NCBI GenBank assembly: GCA_937928045.1
Contig: CALFWO010000004.1
Span: forward strand, 1 to 64,000
DNA from: an uncultured Saprospiraceae bacterium
GTDB lineage: Bacteria; Bacteroidota; Bacteroidia; Chitinophagales; Saprospiraceae
Direction of reading: 5' to 3'
Length of the DNA stretch: 64,000 nt
Shown: in pieces, positions 1 to 9,048 of the stretch
Position numbering within the stretch: the first letter of the stretch is position 1
How the letters are laid out: each line of letters begins with the position of its first letter
The notes under the pieces: generated by a model
What the model saw: only the letters and a program-made list of their open reading frames with translations
The model's database searches: none
Told to the model about the DNA's origin: nothing
Program-made: the position numbers and the translations under genes

Positions 1-1
1 G

Positions 2-2749
2 GTACTCCTTGTTCTAGTAGCACAAGCTCAAAATGCTAGCGTCTCAGGTCAAATTTTGGATGAAAGAACTTCTGCTCCATTATTTGATTACGAGGTTAGG
101 GTTTCTGGAGAAAATATTCAGACGCTAACTAATCTCGATGGAAAATTCACGCTAGATAAAGTTCCAGCAGGAAATCAAGAATTACTATTCCTTTACAATG
201 GTCTTGAAAAATTCAATCTAAACGTTGATGTGCCAACTTCAGGTACAAAGGATATTGGAACTATTTCGAAAACTGTAGAGTCCAAGGATGATTTCGATGA
301 ACTTCCAACCATTAGCCTTAGTGGAGGAGATTTTGATGAAGCTGGAAACAGTAATGTTTCCGGAATCTTGAATGCGAGTGCGGATGTCTTTGTACAACAG
401 ACTCGATTCACTTGGGGCACAAGAAGATTTCGAAATCGTGGTCTTGATAGTCGAAATCAATCAGTTGTAATGAATGGTATTTCTGTGAATGATTTGGAAT
501 TCGGTCGACCCAATTGGTTTTTATGGTCCGGTTTAAATGATGTGACTAGAGCATCTTTCCAACAATATGGAATTGTCCCAATGGAATTTTCCTTTGGTGG
601 ACTGGGCGGGGGTACCAGTTTAGATCTTAGAGCTTCTTCTCAATGGAAACAAACTCGAATTTCTTACTCTTTGGCGAATGCGACTTACAAGCAAAGAGTT
701 ATGGCAACACATTCAACAGGCTGGATGGATAATGGATTTGCATTTTCTGTTTCTGGATCTAGAAGAGTTTCTCAGGAAGGATTTATTCCTGGTGTATTTT
801 ATGATGGCTACAGCTATTTTGCAGGAATAAGTAAAAAGTTGGGAAAGTATAATCAGTTGCATTTAAATTATTTCGGTGCAAATAACGATAGAGGAGCAAA
901 TGGAGCGGCTACCCAAGAATCTTATGATTTAGCTGGGTCTAATTATTATAATCCTCACTGGGGATTCCAAAATGGAAAAGTTAGAAATTCTCGAATAAGA
1001 AAAAGTCATATTCCAGTAGCGTTGCTTACCCATGATCTTAAATTTAAGAATGGAGGAAAGATGACCAATTCTGCTAGTTTTAAAACTGGTCGAAATGGTC
1101 AAACAAGAATGGATTGGTTTAACGCTGGGAACCCAGCTGCAGACTACTATAGAAGACTTCCTTCTTTCATTGAAAATCCTGAATTGGCTGATCAAGTGGC
1201 TGCTGCTTTTAGAAATGATGAAGCTTTAAGACAATTAAATTGGGATGCATTTTACATCGCTAACAACTTTGGAACGGAGACCATTGAAAATGCAGATGGA
1301 ATTGAAGGGAATACGGTAACTGGAAAACGATCTCAATATATACTTGAGGAGCAACATTACGATCCTACAACTTTTGATATTCAATCTAGTTTAACGGTTC
1401 CAATATCAGATGATATCTCTTTCAGTGGAGGGGCATCTTTTAGAGCTCAGAAAAATGAAAACTTTAAGTTGGTTGATGATTTATTGGGTGGAGATTTTTA
1501 CATCGATATCGATAGATTCGCTTTAGGAGATAATGAATTGAGAGCTGGATCTGAAATTAACAATATCAATAGCAGTAAGCAATTGTTAACAGTGGGAGAC
1601 ACGCTGGGTTATAATTACAATACGGAAATCCGCAATGTGGGTGCGTGGGGCCAGTTTGAAGGATCTACAAAAAATATTGATTATTTCTTGGCAACTTCTG
1701 TTAGTCGAACTTCCCTTTGGAGGGACGGAATATTTAAAAACGGAAAGTTCCCAGATGATTCTTTTGGCGAAAGTGAAAAAGCTGTTTTTACCAACTATGG
1801 TATAAAAGCAGGAGTGACTTATAAAATTAATGGAAGAAATTACATTTATTTAAATGCCATGACTAGCAGTCGGGCTCCTTTTGCTCGAAATGCATTTGTA
1901 TCTGCAAGAACTCGAAATGAATTGGTGCCAACCTTGAGCAATGAAAATTTGTGGGGAGCTGAACTGAGTTATTTGTGGCGATCTCCAAATTTGAAATTAA
2001 AAGCTTCAGCTTATATTAATGAAGTAAATGATCGCACCGAAATTCTGAATTTCTTCGTAGATGATGGATTGAGTTTAACCAATGGTTTATTCTTTGGGAA
2101 TTTTATTATTTCTAATATTGATCAAAGACATTTGGGAATTGAATTGGCTGCAGAGCAGAAATTAACTTCCAGCTTGAATATTACTGGGGCGCTTTCACTT
2201 GGTGAATACTTTTACACCGATCGATTTAAGTCAGCTTTGGCCATTGATAATCAAGCAGAATTTGTATTCGAAGATCGGACTGTATACTCTAAGAATTTTT
2301 TTGTTGATGGAACGCCACAAACAGCTGGAAAATTAGGATTGGCTTATCGTGGTAAGAATTTTTGGTCCGTATACTTAGATGTTAGTTATATGAGTAACTT
2401 TTGGTTAGACTTTAGTCCAATTAGAAGAACTACAAATGCCATTGAATACGCCAACGGTTCATTCGTTCAGCCTGATACCCCATTATGGAATGACATTATT
2501 AATCAAGAAAAAGTAGATGGCTTTTTACTTGTGGATTTATCGGTTAGAAAGAGTTGGAAGCTCTGGAAAAAATATTTCCTAATTGGAAATATTGGGGTTA
2601 ATAACCTTTTAAATAATCAGGATTATATCACCGGAGGTTTCGAGCAATTGAGATTTGATTTTACCGGAAAAGAAACTGATCGATTCCCAAGCAGATATTA
2701 TTACGGACTTGGCTTAACTTATTTTGCAAACGTCACCATCCGGTGGTAA
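2..2749 (+). CDS. TonB-dependent outer-membrane receptor (5' truncated by window)
   Basis: The reading frame is open from base 2, so the true start lies upstream of the window. The first visible residues (VLLVLVAQAQ) look like the end of a signal peptide, so little is missing. A carboxypeptidase-regulatory-like beta-sandwich follows (SGQILDERTSAPL to about residue 85), then a plug-like region containing RNRGLDSRNQSVVMNG, and a long beta-barrel rich in alternating aromatic residues that ends in an aromatic-rich strand (TYFANVTIRW). A TTG at 56 is in frame but cuts off the signal peptide and is not the start. The protein should import a ligand across the outer membrane with TonB/ExbBD energy. 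The substrate cannot be read from sequence. It lies 26 bp upstream of a DUF5689 lipoprotein, probably in the same operon, which suggests a receptor/lipoprotein pair. Confidence 0.88.
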   Translation, partial: VLLVLVAQAQNASVSGQILDERTSAPLFDYEVRVSGENIQTLTNLDGKFTLDKVPAGNQELLFLYNGLEKFNLNVDVPTSGTKDIGTISKTVESKDDFDELPTISLSGGDFDEAGNSNVSGILNASADVFVQQTRFTWGTRRFRNRGLDSRNQSVVMNGISVNDLEFGRPNWFLWSGLNDVTRASFQQYGIVPMEFSFGGLGGGTSLDLRASSQWKQTRISYSLANATYKQRVMATHSTGWMDNGFAFSVSGSRRVSQEGFIPGVFYDGYSYFAGISKKLGKYNQLHLNYFGANNDRGANGAATQESYDLAGSNYYNPHWGFQNGKVRNSRIRKSHIPVALLTHDLKFKNGGKMTNSASFKTGRNGQTRMDWFNAGNPAADYYRRLPSFIENPELADQVAAAFRNDEALRQLNWDAFYIANNFGTETIENADGIEGNTVTGKRSQYILEEQHYDPTTFDIQSSLTVPISDDISFSGGASFRAQKNENFKLVDDLLGGDFYIDIDRFALGDNELRAGSEINNINSSKQLLTVGDTLGYNYNTEIRNVGAWGQFEGSTKNIDYFLATSVSRTSLWRDGIFKNGKFPDDSFGESEKAVFTNYGIKAGVTYKINGRNYIYLNAMTSSRAPFARNAFVSARTRNELVPTLSNENLWGAELSYLWRSPNLKLKASAYINEVNDRTEILNFFVDDGLSLTNGLFFGNFIISNIDQRHLGIELAAEQKLTSSLNITGALSLGEYFYTDRFKSALAIDNQAEFVFEDRTVYSKNFFVDGTPQTAGKLGLAYRGKNFWSVYLDVSYMSNFWLDFSPIRRTTNAIEYANGSFVQPDTPLWNDIINQEKVDGFLLVDLSVRKSWKLWKKYFLIGNIGVNNLLNNQDYITGGFEQLRFDFTGKETDRFPSRYYYGLGLTYFANVTIRW

Positions 2750-2775
2750 CTATAAAAGATTAAAGAAATATTAAG

Positions 2776-4785
2776 ATGAAATATTTATCAATTTTATTAA
2801 TTGGATTGTTGGTTTTTACCGGATGTCGAGATGACGAATTTGATAGTCCTCCAACAGATTTTACCAACCCAGATTTGGAAGTCAATTCTACAATCGCGGA
2901 ATTGAAAGCTTCTAATATTCTAGGAGAATTTGATGAGATTACTGATGACATCATCATTTCAGGAATTGTAACTGCCGATGATGAATCTGGAAACTTTTTC
3001 CGTGAGGTAATTATTCAAGATGAAACTGGAGCCATTTCTATTGCCATGGATGCCAACGATGTTTATAATCTATATCCGGTAGGTAGGAGATTATTTATCA
3101 AAGCCCAAGGACTTTGGATTGGAGATAATAGAGGTTCGCAGCAAATTGGAGCTGGAGCTGAGGTTGATGGTAACTTTACCAATGTTGAACGTATCCCCGA
3201 GGCATTATTAAATCAACATGTTTTCCCAGGAGCTGTTGAAGGTCAGCCAGAACCTATTGTTAAATCGTTGAGTGAACTTACAACAGCGGATTATAATTCT
3301 TTGATTCGTTTAAAAGAAGTTGAAGTAGCGCCAAATTTAGTTGGCTTACCTTATGCAAATGCTGGTGGAGGATCTGGTGTGAATCAAACCATCGTAGATT
3401 GTAACGGACTAAGTGTGGTTATGAGAAACAGCGATTTTGCTGATTTCGCAGCCGAAGCAATGCCAAGTGGAAATGGAGATATCGTTTGTATCTATTCTGT
3501 ATTTGGATCAACTCCTCAATTGAAGATTCGTTCAACTGCTGATATGATCTTAGGAAATGCGTCCTGTAACATGAGCTCAGATTGTAGTGAAGTAACGATC
3601 GCTGCTTTTCGTTCTTGCTACAATGGAACGGAGACACCTGCTCCTGTTGGAGATCTGGTAGGAACCGTGATTTCAGATCGTGCAGCGAACAATATTAATT
3701 CTCAAAATTTAGTGCTACAAGATGGTAACCGAGGAATCGTTATTCGATTCACAGAAGAACATAGTTTTGATCTTGGTGATGCATTGAGCATAAACACTGC
3801 TGGTGGATTAATCGGTGATTTTAACGGTTTATTGCAAGTTTCCGAATTGGGAACTGGAGCAGCAACAGTGACTTCAACTGGCAACACAATTACTCCAAAT
3901 ATTGTCAGTGTAGATAATATCATGACAAACGGAGAGAATTTAGAGTCTACATTAGTTCAGATCAATGATGTAAGTTTATCTGGTTCGACTTGGGGTGATG
4001 GAGTAGATGTATCTGACGGAACAGGATCAATCAATGTTTTCACCTTCTTCTCATCAACCTTTGCAGATGATGCAGTACCAGGTACAGCTGAAAGCTTAGT
4101 AGCCATCGTTTCCAGATTTAACGATTTCCAATTGAACTTAAGAAATGCTTCTGATATCAACGGTGGTGGAGTTAACCCTCCTGGAGGAGATCCTGTAGAA
4201 GTGAGTATTCAATCAGTAAGAGATCTTTGGACAGGACCGGGATCAGTAGCCACAGTTGGGGTGGATCAGAAAATCACAGGAGTTGTGATTTCGGATTTTG
4301 CTAATGGTAATATTACAGGAAGAAACTTGGTGGTCCAAAATGGAGACGCAGGAATCGTAGTTCGATTTAATGATGAACATACCTTTGGAGTGGGTGATAA
4401 TATTGAGGTTATAATTTCTGGAGAAGAAGTTTCTGACTTTAATGGTTTGGTTCAATTGAATAATATTCCAAATGCTAATGCATCGACAACAACGGCAGGA
4501 GTATCCATAACGCCATTGGAGATAGGAATTGATGCAGTACTTAGCAACCCTTCAACCTATGAAAGTAGGTTAGTTAAGTTTAATGGTGTTACCATTTCTG
4601 GAGCAAGCACTTTTAATGGAGGTACGATAGTTTCAGATGGAACCAATGATATTGACATGTTTACTAGAGGTGATGCTAGTTTTTCTGGCGACGCTTTGCC
4701 AGGAGGTTCCGTTAATCTTACAGGTATTATAGGAAACTTTAATGGTGTCCAAATCAATATGCGATCAGGAGCTGACGTTGAGTAG
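2776..4785 (+). CDS. DUF5689-type surface lipoprotein with tandem beta domains
   Basis: A 669-residue lipoprotein: MKYLSILLIGLLVFTGCRDD has a clear lipobox with the lipidated Cys at residue 17. The N-terminal part (about 40-240) matches my memory of DUF5689 (STIAELKAS..., DDIIISGIVTADDESGNFF). Two further related OB-like modules follow at about residues 280-460 and 480-669. They share N-I-x-x-x-N-L-V-x-Q-x-G, GIV-[IV]-RF-x-[ED]-EH and SDFNGL/GDFNGL, so they look like an internal duplication. It probably works at the outer membrane with the TonB receptor just upstream. Three bases separate its stop from trmN6. The ligand is unknown. Family assignment is from motif memory, not a search. Confidence 0.8.
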   Translation: MKYLSILLIGLLVFTGCRDDEFDSPPTDFTNPDLEVNSTIAELKASNILGEFDEITDDIIISGIVTADDESGNFFREVIIQDETGAISIAMDANDVYNLYPVGRRLFIKAQGLWIGDNRGSQQIGAGAEVDGNFTNVERIPEALLNQHVFPGAVEGQPEPIVKSLSELTTADYNSLIRLKEVEVAPNLVGLPYANAGGGSGVNQTIVDCNGLSVVMRNSDFADFAAEAMPSGNGDIVCIYSVFGSTPQLKIRSTADMILGNASCNMSSDCSEVTIAAFRSCYNGTETPAPVGDLVGTVISDRAANNINSQNLVLQDGNRGIVIRFTEEHSFDLGDALSINTAGGLIGDFNGLLQVSELGTGAATVTSTGNTITPNIVSVDNIMTNGENLESTLVQINDVSLSGSTWGDGVDVSDGTGSINVFTFFSSTFADDAVPGTAESLVAIVSRFNDFQLNLRNASDINGGGVNPPGGDPVEVSIQSVRDLWTGPGSVATVGVDQKITGVVISDFANGNITGRNLVVQNGDAGIVVRFNDEHTFGVGDNIEVIISGEEVSDFNGLVQLNNIPNANASTTTAGVSITPLEIGIDAVLSNPSTYESRLVKFNGVTISGASTFNGGTIVSDGTNDIDMFTRGDASFSGDALPGGSVNLTGIIGNFNGVQINMRSGADVE

Positions 4786-4788
4786 AAT

Positions 4789-5523
4789 ATGAGAAAGTCA
4801 AAGATTTCAAAAGCCGTCGATTTTCGATTTAAGCAGTTTTCTTTAAATCAAGAAAAATGTTCCATGAAAATAGGAACCGATGGCGTCTTGCTCGGCGCGT
4901 GGGTGACATGTTCCGATAAAAGTGAAATATTAGATATCGGTTGCGGAACTGGCTTAATAGGAATTATGCTAGGCCAGCGAAATGGTTCGGCTCAGATTGA
5001 TGGGATAGAGATCCAGACTGATGCATTTGAAGAAGCTGCCGAAAATATGAATCAAGCGCCTTGGAAAGATCGATTGCATTGTATCTCTGGAGCTATTCAA
5101 GACTATTCTAGAGATACCAATAAAAAATACGATCTCATTGTCAGCAACCCTCCTTTTTTCACTGGTGGGACATTTTCAGATCAGGCGGGAAGAGATACTG
5201 CAAGACACACAATTAAACTTCCGCATGGTGACTTAATCTTTTCTATCCGCAGGTTATTAGCTAAAAACGGAACTTTTGCTTTGATACTTCCTTACATGGA
5301 AGGCTTGCGATTTATGGAGTTAGCGGAGCGCGCTGATTTGCATGTTCAAAGAATTACTGAAGTTTTTCCAAAAGCGAGTTTAGCCATCAACAGGTTATTG
5401 ATCGAGTTTGGTTGGGAAAAAAAAGATGCTCCACTACCAACTCAATTGGTGATCAGAAATGAGGACAATAGTTATACTAGGACCTATAAGGAATTAACCA
5501 AAGATTTCTACCTCAAATTTTAA
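4789..5523 (+). CDS. trmN6: tRNA1(Val) (adenine-37-N6)-methyltransferase
   Basis: A 244-residue class I SAM methyltransferase. The SAM-binding loop LDIGCGTGLIG is near residues 46-56, and the amino-methyltransferase motif IVSNPPFF is near residues 118-125. The N-terminal FRFKQFSLNQEKCSMKIGTDGVLLGAW matches in spirit the TrmN6/YfiC family, which makes m6A37 in tRNA1(Val). Length fits the family. It starts 3 bp after the DUF5689 gene and overlaps the convergent gene on the other strand by 4 bp (5520-5523). Specificity within the NPPF methyltransferases (for example RsmC or HemK) is inferred from length and the N-terminal motif. Confidence 0.88.
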   Translation: MRKSKISKAVDFRFKQFSLNQEKCSMKIGTDGVLLGAWVTCSDKSEILDIGCGTGLIGIMLGQRNGSAQIDGIEIQTDAFEEAAENMNQAPWKDRLHCISGAIQDYSRDTNKKYDLIVSNPPFFTGGTFSDQAGRDTARHTIKLPHGDLIFSIRRLLAKNGTFALILPYMEGLRFMELAERADLHVQRITEVFPKASLAINRLLIEFGWEKKDAPLPTQLVIRNEDNSYTRTYKELTKDFYLKF

Positions 5524-6770
5524 TTGGTTTTCACAACGTTTACCTTATCCCAAGTTAGTCCATCGATAGGAAAGATCTGTTCTTCTTTTTCTTTGTCAGT
5601 ATCGAATCTTTTGGATAGTTCTATTTGAGCTGGCGCTTCTGCTTCGATTTGATCAATGCTAAATAGCTGTTGAATATTTAATCGCTCTGTTTGTCCTTCT
5701 TGTAAGAAACTAATGAGCCCATTCTTTTGGATCTTCTTTGGATACCAGGTGCTGTCCAACCTTTGATTCTGAATATTAATTCTTTGATTTATTTCGTCTA
5801 TTTTGAAGCCAATAATCCCATGAATCAACATGTTTATGTAAAATGGAATTTTGATATTTTCTTTGTAATGTACAGCTACGATTGCTAAGTTGTTATAATC
5901 TAAATATAAACTCCCGTCGTACTTACTATTGTCTATTTTACGCTTGGAGATAAAGTTAATTGCAATTAAATCCTTTCCTTGATACGTAGTTGGTGTTCCA
6001 AAAGTATATTTGAATTTCTTAAAATGTTTTGCTTCGAGAAAAGGTAAAGACAACAAAGATCTGACTATTTCGAGCGCATCTGTTGGACCTCCACCAGTAA
6101 ATCCTTCAATATCAATATCGATATCTTCCGGATTGCCCTCCTCATCCAAATCTATTTTTCCTTTTCTTATTTTCTTCTGTATTTTCTTCCCTTCATCCAG
6201 CATGGTATCGAATTCCCCCTTTTCCGAAGTTCGAAACAACGCAAGCTGGTTTTGATCTTTTTCAGTAGTATCAATGCTAACAGATAGATAGCTTTTGAAT
6301 ACCGATTCAGATAGCTTGTAAGCATTCGTTTTGTCATTTACCATACTGGCCTTTTCGCTGAAGTAACCGCGAGTTTCAAAAGGCACTTGACTAAAGTTCT
6401 CTGGATGATTTTCTACTGCCTCGATAATAAACTGAAGTGGGGTTTTAGATCGCACAATTATTTCATCTAGGCTGAAGGTTTGCGTGCTCAGTTCAAAAAG
6501 TACTGTTTTATTGAGGTCAGTGATCTTTAGAACTTGATCTGAATATCCGATATAGCTGGCTTGAATTTCTTCTGCTGCTTCAGAGAGTTTAAGTTCAAAT
6601 TCACCATCAATATTGGTTACCGTTCCAAGAAGTGTATTTGGAACCAAGATAGTGGCAAAAGCGAGACCTTCTTTGGTATCAGAATCGATTACTTTTCCAG
6701 AAATTACAGATTGAGCAACTAAGCAAGAACAACACAGAAGGAGAAAAACAAATAAGAAAACTGATTTCAT
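5520..6770 (-). CDS. Secreted carboxypeptidase-regulatory-like domain protein
   Basis: A 416-residue protein with a signal peptide (MKSVFLFVFLLLCCSCLVAQ). A carboxypeptidase-D-regulatory-like beta-sandwich follows (SGKVIDSDTKEGLAFATI to about residue 90). The remaining 320 residues have no motif I can name. They resemble the shorter relatives of DUF5686 proteins, with SLYLDYNNLAIVAVHY and a charged insert rich in Lys, Asp and Glu around 195-225. It probably faces the periplasm or outer membrane. It is convergent with trmN6 and the stop codons overlap by 4 bp, so neither gene has room for its own terminator there. A perfect AT-rich dyad lies about 50 bp upstream of its start (6819-6838). Confidence 0.75.
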   Translation of the reverse strand: MKSVFLFVFLLLCCSCLVAQSVISGKVIDSDTKEGLAFATILVPNTLLGTVTNIDGEFELKLSEAAEEIQASYIGYSDQVLKITDLNKTVLFELSTQTFSLDEIIVRSKTPLQFIIEAVENHPENFSQVPFETRGYFSEKASMVNDKTNAYKLSESVFKSYLSVSIDTTEKDQNQLALFRTSEKGEFDTMLDEGKKIQKKIRKGKIDLDEEGNPEDIDIDIEGFTGGGPTDALEIVRSLLSLPFLEAKHFKKFKYTFGTPTTYQGKDLIAINFISKRKIDNSKYDGSLYLDYNNLAIVAVHYKENIKIPFYINMLIHGIIGFKIDEINQRINIQNQRLDSTWYPKKIQKNGLISFLQEGQTERLNIQQLFSIDQIEAEAPAQIELSKRFDTDKEKEEQIFPIDGLTWDKVNVVKTN

Positions 6771-6818
6771 TGGTGCTAAGCTTTGGTATAATAAGAAGAC
6801 GTCTGAAATTATGAATAG

Positions 6819-6838
6819 TTAACAATGAATATTGTTAA
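6819..6838. promoter_or_regulatory. Perfect 8-bp dyad, candidate operator
   Basis: TTAACAAT and ATTGTTAA flank a 4-base centre (gaat). The site lies about 50 bp upstream of the start of the minus-strand gene ending at 6770, in a promoter-like position. No U-tract follows, so it does not look like a terminator. The small HTH gene just upstream (7004-7264) is a speculative partner. Confidence 0.35.
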
Positions 6839-6965
6839 TTCCAAAATAAAAAAAATAGAGGAGCTAGTAGCTTATTTTGAATGAATTCAGCAGCTCGTAA
6901 CCTTTAAGACTTAACAGTATTTAAAAGTGATAATGAGAATTCGCGTTGAACAATAACTTGGGAAA

Positions 6966-7001
6966 ATAAAAAGGGAAGTACATTTGCACTTCCCTTTTTA
7001 T
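6966..7001 (-). terminator. Rho-independent terminator, possibly bidirectional
   Basis: A perfect 14-bp inverted repeat, ATAAAAAGGGAAGT (6966-6979) with ACTTCCCTTTTTAT (6988-7001), and an 8-base loop. It starts 2 bases past the stop of the small HTH gene on the minus strand. Confidence 0.85.
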
Positions 7002-7003
7002 AG

Positions 7004-7264
7004 CTAAGAATAATTGACCTGTTCTGATGCGGAAATTAGCTGCTTTGCCAAATCCAGAATTTTGTTGTCTTCTAATTCAACAAATCCTCCGTCCGGTCCG
7101 GGCTGAATGTGTTTTCCTACGATAGTTCCTTCTTGATACTTTTTGGCTCCGAAGTAATTCCGTACAGATTGTTCGGAAATATTTAGTTGATTAGCGATTT
7201 TTTGAATGCTTCCCGTTGGGAGAGAATGCTTGATAGTTCGAAGCTCAGAAAACGAAATGTGCAT
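7004..7264 (-). CDS. Small helix-turn-helix DNA-binding protein
   Basis: An 86-residue soluble protein. Residues about 15-40 (LPTGSIQKIANQLNISEQSV) read as a helix-turn-helix with the turn at LNIS. A short Gly-rich beta hairpin follows (QPGPDGGFVELED) and a C-terminal helix. I recall similar short DNA-binding proteins as common in Bacteroidota but know no assigned target. It stands alone, about 230 bp from either neighbour, with its own strong terminator at 6966-7001, so it is probably monocistronic. The start is an ATG at 7264. Confidence 0.72.
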   Translation of the reverse strand: MHISFSELRTIKHSLPTGSIQKIANQLNISEQSVRNYFGAKKYQEGTIVGKHIQPGPDGGFVELEDNKILDLAKQLISASEQVNYS

Positions 7265-7496
7265 AAGCTAAAGTATTTAGTGAAAAGATGTGGTGAAAGT
7301 ATATTGTATTGGTAAATTATGTAAAAATGGAAGAATATCCAAGTTTGATGGATTAAAACATGTGTATAATTTTGAAAATTGGCGATTTTGCAATTTTTAA
7401 AGTCATAGTATAGATTAGTGCTTTATCACTTTAAAATTCCAAAATCTTTACAAACTTTGTTTCATCGTAACGGATATCTCGACTATTCTAACTCAT

Positions 7497-8897
7497 TTAT
7501 TGATATCCCAATAATTTCATCATGTGCTCCGCACTTTGAGTTTCTGATGTTAACTCATGCGTAAAGTTGCCATTAGAGTCCTTATTGATCAAGATGTGTT
7601 TGGGGCCCGGTATTAAGCAATGTTTGATACCTCCAAAGCCAGAAATAGAATCCTGATAAGCGCCAGTATGGAAAAATCCTAAGTATAAAGGCTCTTTGTC
7701 GTCAACAGGATAGGAGGGCAAGAATACTTGATTCTCATGTACTTCCGAATTGTAATAATCTGAATTATCACAACTCAGTCCACCGATATTTACACGAGTA
7801 TATTCGTTTTTCCACTTGTTCAAAGGCAATAAAATAAATCGTTCGTTGATACCCCAGCTATCAGGAATGGTGTTCATCAAGGAGTTGTCAATCATATACC
7901 AAAGCTCAGATTGGTTTTGCCTTTTCTGTCCAAGAACGGAGAATATCGTTGCCCCAGATTCTCCTACGGTATATTTGCCAAATTCAGTCAATATATCTGG
8001 CTCTTCAATTCCATCAGCAACACAGGCTTGTTGAATCATCGATACAATCTCATTAACCATATATGGGTAATCAAATTCGAAACCTAGCGAGTGTCTAATC
8101 GGCATTCCGCCACCAATATTTATGGCACGAAGTTCTGGACAGATTTTTTTCAGTTCGCAATAAATTTTCACTGCCTTTTTTAATTCTCCCCAATAGTAAA
8201 GCGAGTCTTTGATCCCAGTATCCACAAAAAAGTGGAGCATTTTTAATTGTATCTTCTTGCTGCGCGCAATTCTCTTTTTTGCAAAGGAAATGATATCGTT
8301 CGCCGAAATGCCCAGGCGAGAGGTGTATACCGAAAAGTTAGGTTCTTCTTCCGTTGCTACTCTTAGTCCAATTTTTAGATCACCCTTGACTCTTTGCTTC
8401 AAGCCATCCAACTCTTCCATGTTATCTAGAACCGGAATAGAGTTCTTAAAGCCGTCATTGATCAATCCCGCGATCTTATCCAGATAATCAGCTGGCTTAT
8501 AACCGTTGTGCACCAAGATTTTAGACTTGTTTATTTTCCCTTTTTTTTCTAGTAATCGAATAATATCAATGTCGTAAGAACTAGAAGTTTCCAATTCTAC
8601 ATCGTGGCGACAAACTTCTTCCAAAATGTATCTGAAATGTGAACTTTTCGTGCAATAGCAATAGTGATAGCGCCCTTTGTAACCCAAGGACTTCATGGAC
8701 TTATGAAATAGATTTCTAGCCTTTTTTATTTGAGCCCCAATTTTTGGCAAATAGGTCAGCTTCAAAGGCGTTCCGTAGATATCGATTAGCTTCTTAAGCG
8801 GCATCCCGTGAAAGGTCAAATAGTCCTCCTCGATATCAAATCCATCTTGCGGAAAATAGAATGTTTGATCAATTAGATCAAGGTATCGGTTTTTCAA
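7497..8897 (-). CDS. speA: Arginine decarboxylase-like type III PLP decarboxylase
   Basis: A 466-residue PLP-dependent decarboxylase of the alanine-racemase fold. The PLP lysine is expected at K84 in HYCYCTKSSH. The Gly-rich phosphate loop is INIGGGMP (about 260-266). The C-terminal barrel carries the CDNSD motif (C376, D377) expected across the active site. The length fits the short Bacteroidota arginine decarboxylase rather than the roughly 650-residue enterobacterial SpeA. The product would be agmatine for polyamine synthesis. No agmatinase or deoxyhypusine synthase-like gene is adjacent. The start appears to be TTG at 8897: no ATG occurs in this frame before residue 32, and the N-terminal NRYLDLIDQTFYFPQ matches family members as I remember them. 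Substrate (Arg versus Lys or Orn) is inferred. Confidence 0.82.
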   Translation of the reverse strand: MKNRYLDLIDQTFYFPQDGFDIEEDYLTFHGMPLKKLIDIYGTPLKLTYLPKIGAQIKKARNLFHKSMKSLGYKGRYHYCYCTKSSHFRYILEEVCRHDVELETSSSYDIDIIRLLEKKGKINKSKILVHNGYKPADYLDKIAGLINDGFKNSIPVLDNMEELDGLKQRVKGDLKIGLRVATEEEPNFSVYTSRLGISANDIISFAKKRIARSKKIQLKMLHFFVDTGIKDSLYYWGELKKAVKIYCELKKICPELRAINIGGGMPIRHSLGFEFDYPYMVNEIVSMIQQACVADGIEEPDILTEFGKYTVGESGATIFSVLGQKRQNQSELWYMIDNSLMNTIPDSWGINERFILLPLNKWKNEYTRVNIGGLSCDNSDYYNSEVHENQVFLPSYPVDDKEPLYLGFFHTGAYQDSISGFGGIKHCLIPGPKHILINKDSNGNFTHELTSETQSAEHMMKLLGYQ

Positions 8898-9048
8898 TCT
8901 CTCTAAATAAAATTGGTGAAAAGAATGGCCAATTTAACAAATCTTTGATTTCAATGTTGAAAAACCATAACTTTATCGATAGCAAGCAAATATTTTTTCT
9001 CTCCGTACAGGGTTCCTCCTTTATTTACAAGACAAAAGCGTCCAGAAC

